Source: Burkholderiales bacterium (GTDB lineage Bacteria; Pseudomonadota; Gammaproteobacteria; Burkholderiales; Usitatibacteraceae). From it: 6,027 bases of DNA. The stretch's first letter is position 1. Each line of letters opens with the position of its first letter. Under the pieces are notes generated by a model. It had not been told where the DNA came from. It searched no databases and worked only from the letters and a program-made list of their open reading frames with translations. Positions 5,323-6,027 of this stretch are shown here, piece after piece. The stretch lies in contig JAICTR010000188.1 of NCBI GenBank assembly GCA_025936275.1, positions 1 to 6,027 on the forward strand, read 5' to 3'. A program made the translations under genes and the position numbers.

Positions 5323-6027
5323 GTGCTGAGAGTCGAAGGTCTCTATACGGAATACCCGAACGAGAAGGGCGAGATCGTGAAAGCCGCCCAGGACGTCACC
5401 TTCCAGGTGCCGGAGGGCAAGCTCTTCACGCTGCTGGGCCCCAGCGGCTGCGGGAAGACCACGACGCTTCGCTCCATCGCCGGGCTCGAGCGCCCGCGCG
5501 TGGGCGAGATCGCGGTGAAGGATCGCGTCGTCTATTCCTCCGCCAAGCGCGTCTTCGTCACGCCCAACCGGCGCGGCTTCGGCATGGTGTTCCAGTCGTA
5601 CGCGATCTGGCCGCACATGACGGTGTACGGCAACGCCGCCTTCCCGCTCGAGGTGGGCCACCGCAGGCGTTCGCGCCAGGAGATCCGCGACAAGGTGATG
5701 CGCGTGCTCGCCGCCTGCCAGCTCGAGCACCTCGCCGACCGCGAGGCGACCAAGCTCTCCGGCGGGCAGCAGCAGCGCCTCGCGCTCGCGCGCGCGCTGG
5801 TGATGGAGCCGCAGCTCCTGCTCCTCGACGAGCCGCTCTCGAACCTCGACGCGAAGCTGCGCGAGCGCATGCGCTTCGAGCTGAAGCGCCTGCAGCGCGA
5901 GCTCAGGATCACGACGGTCTACGTGACGCACGACCAGAGCGAGGCGCTCGCGCTCTCGCACGAGATCGCGGTGATGAACGAGGGGCGCATCCAGCAGATC
6001 GGCAGCGCGCGCGACATCTACGAGCGG
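5323..6027 (+). CDS. ABC importer ATPase (FbpC/PotA type), 3'-partial
   Basis: This is the nucleotide-binding subunit that powers import by ATP hydrolysis on the cytoplasmic face of the permease. The 235 visible residues contain Walker A GPSGCGKT (39-46), Q-loop Gln91 in MVFQSYAIWPHMTV, signature LSGGQQQR (145-152), Walker B LLLLDEP (165-171) with catalytic Glu170, D-loop SNLD (173-176) and H-loop His203 in VTHDQSEA. All catalytic elements are intact. Sequence style matches the Fe(III)/polyamine/sugar importer group, whose members are about 350 residues with a C-terminal TOBE domain. That domain would lie beyond the window, since the frame is open to the last base. The GTG start is set by AGGAG 7 nt upstream. 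It is the natural partner of the permease at 3352-5103, from which it is separated by a repeat-filled spacer. The transported substrate cannot be read from this subunit. Confidence 0.93.
   Translation, partial: MLRVEGLYTEYPNEKGEIVKAAQDVTFQVPEGKLFTLLGPSGCGKTTTLRSIAGLERPRVGEIAVKDRVVYSSAKRVFVTPNRRGFGMVFQSYAIWPHMTVYGNAAFPLEVGHRRRSRQEIRDKVMRVLAACQLEHLADREATKLSGGQQQRLALARALVMEPQLLLLDEPLSNLDAKLRERMRFELKRLQRELRITTVYVTHDQSEALALSHEIAVMNEGRIQQIGSARDIYER

Overview
The window is one stretch of GC-rich, densely coding DNA with every recognisable gene on the + strand. Codon choice (strong C/G third positions, mostly TGA stops) and gene families point to a proteobacterium. A betaproteobacterial, Burkholderiales-like source is my best guess, not something the sequence proves.

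Layout. (1) 1-861: most of a 4,5-dihydroxyphthalate decarboxylase (Pht5)-like protein of the periplasmic-binding-protein fold, cut at its N-terminus by the window edge. (2) 863-2626: an EutA-like ASKHA ATPase (ethanolamine ammonia-lyase reactivase family). It has His-rich tails at both ends and an odd in-frame palindromic insert near its middle. (3) 2623-3303: a class II aldolase/adducin-family metalloenzyme whose GTG start overlaps the eutA stop. (4) 3352-5103: a two-domain inner-membrane permease of the Fe(III)/polyamine ABC importer type, broken by one in-frame TAG at 4597-4599. (5) 5104-5322: a 219-bp spacer filled by a degenerate ~20-bp repeat family in inverted arrangement. (6) 5323-6027: the matching ABC ATPase (FbpC/PotA type), starting at a GTG behind a strong Shine-Dalgarno and running off the right edge.

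The first three genes are packed with a 1-bp gap and a 4-bp overlap, so they are almost surely co-translated. The permease follows 48 bp later and the ATPase belongs to the same transporter. The set looks like an uptake-plus-catabolism operon for a small organic acid: importer, two enzymes whose families both include dihydroxyphthalate decarboxylases, and a reactivase. No EutB/EutC and no clear transporter solute-binding protein lie in the window.

Three things stand out: the EutA homologue is separated from its usual partner and carries metal-binding-like tails; eutA holds a small GC-rich hairpin element inside its reading frame; and the permease has a clean nonsense codon with well-preserved coding sequence on both sides. 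The true substrate and function of the operon cannot be settled from the sequence alone.
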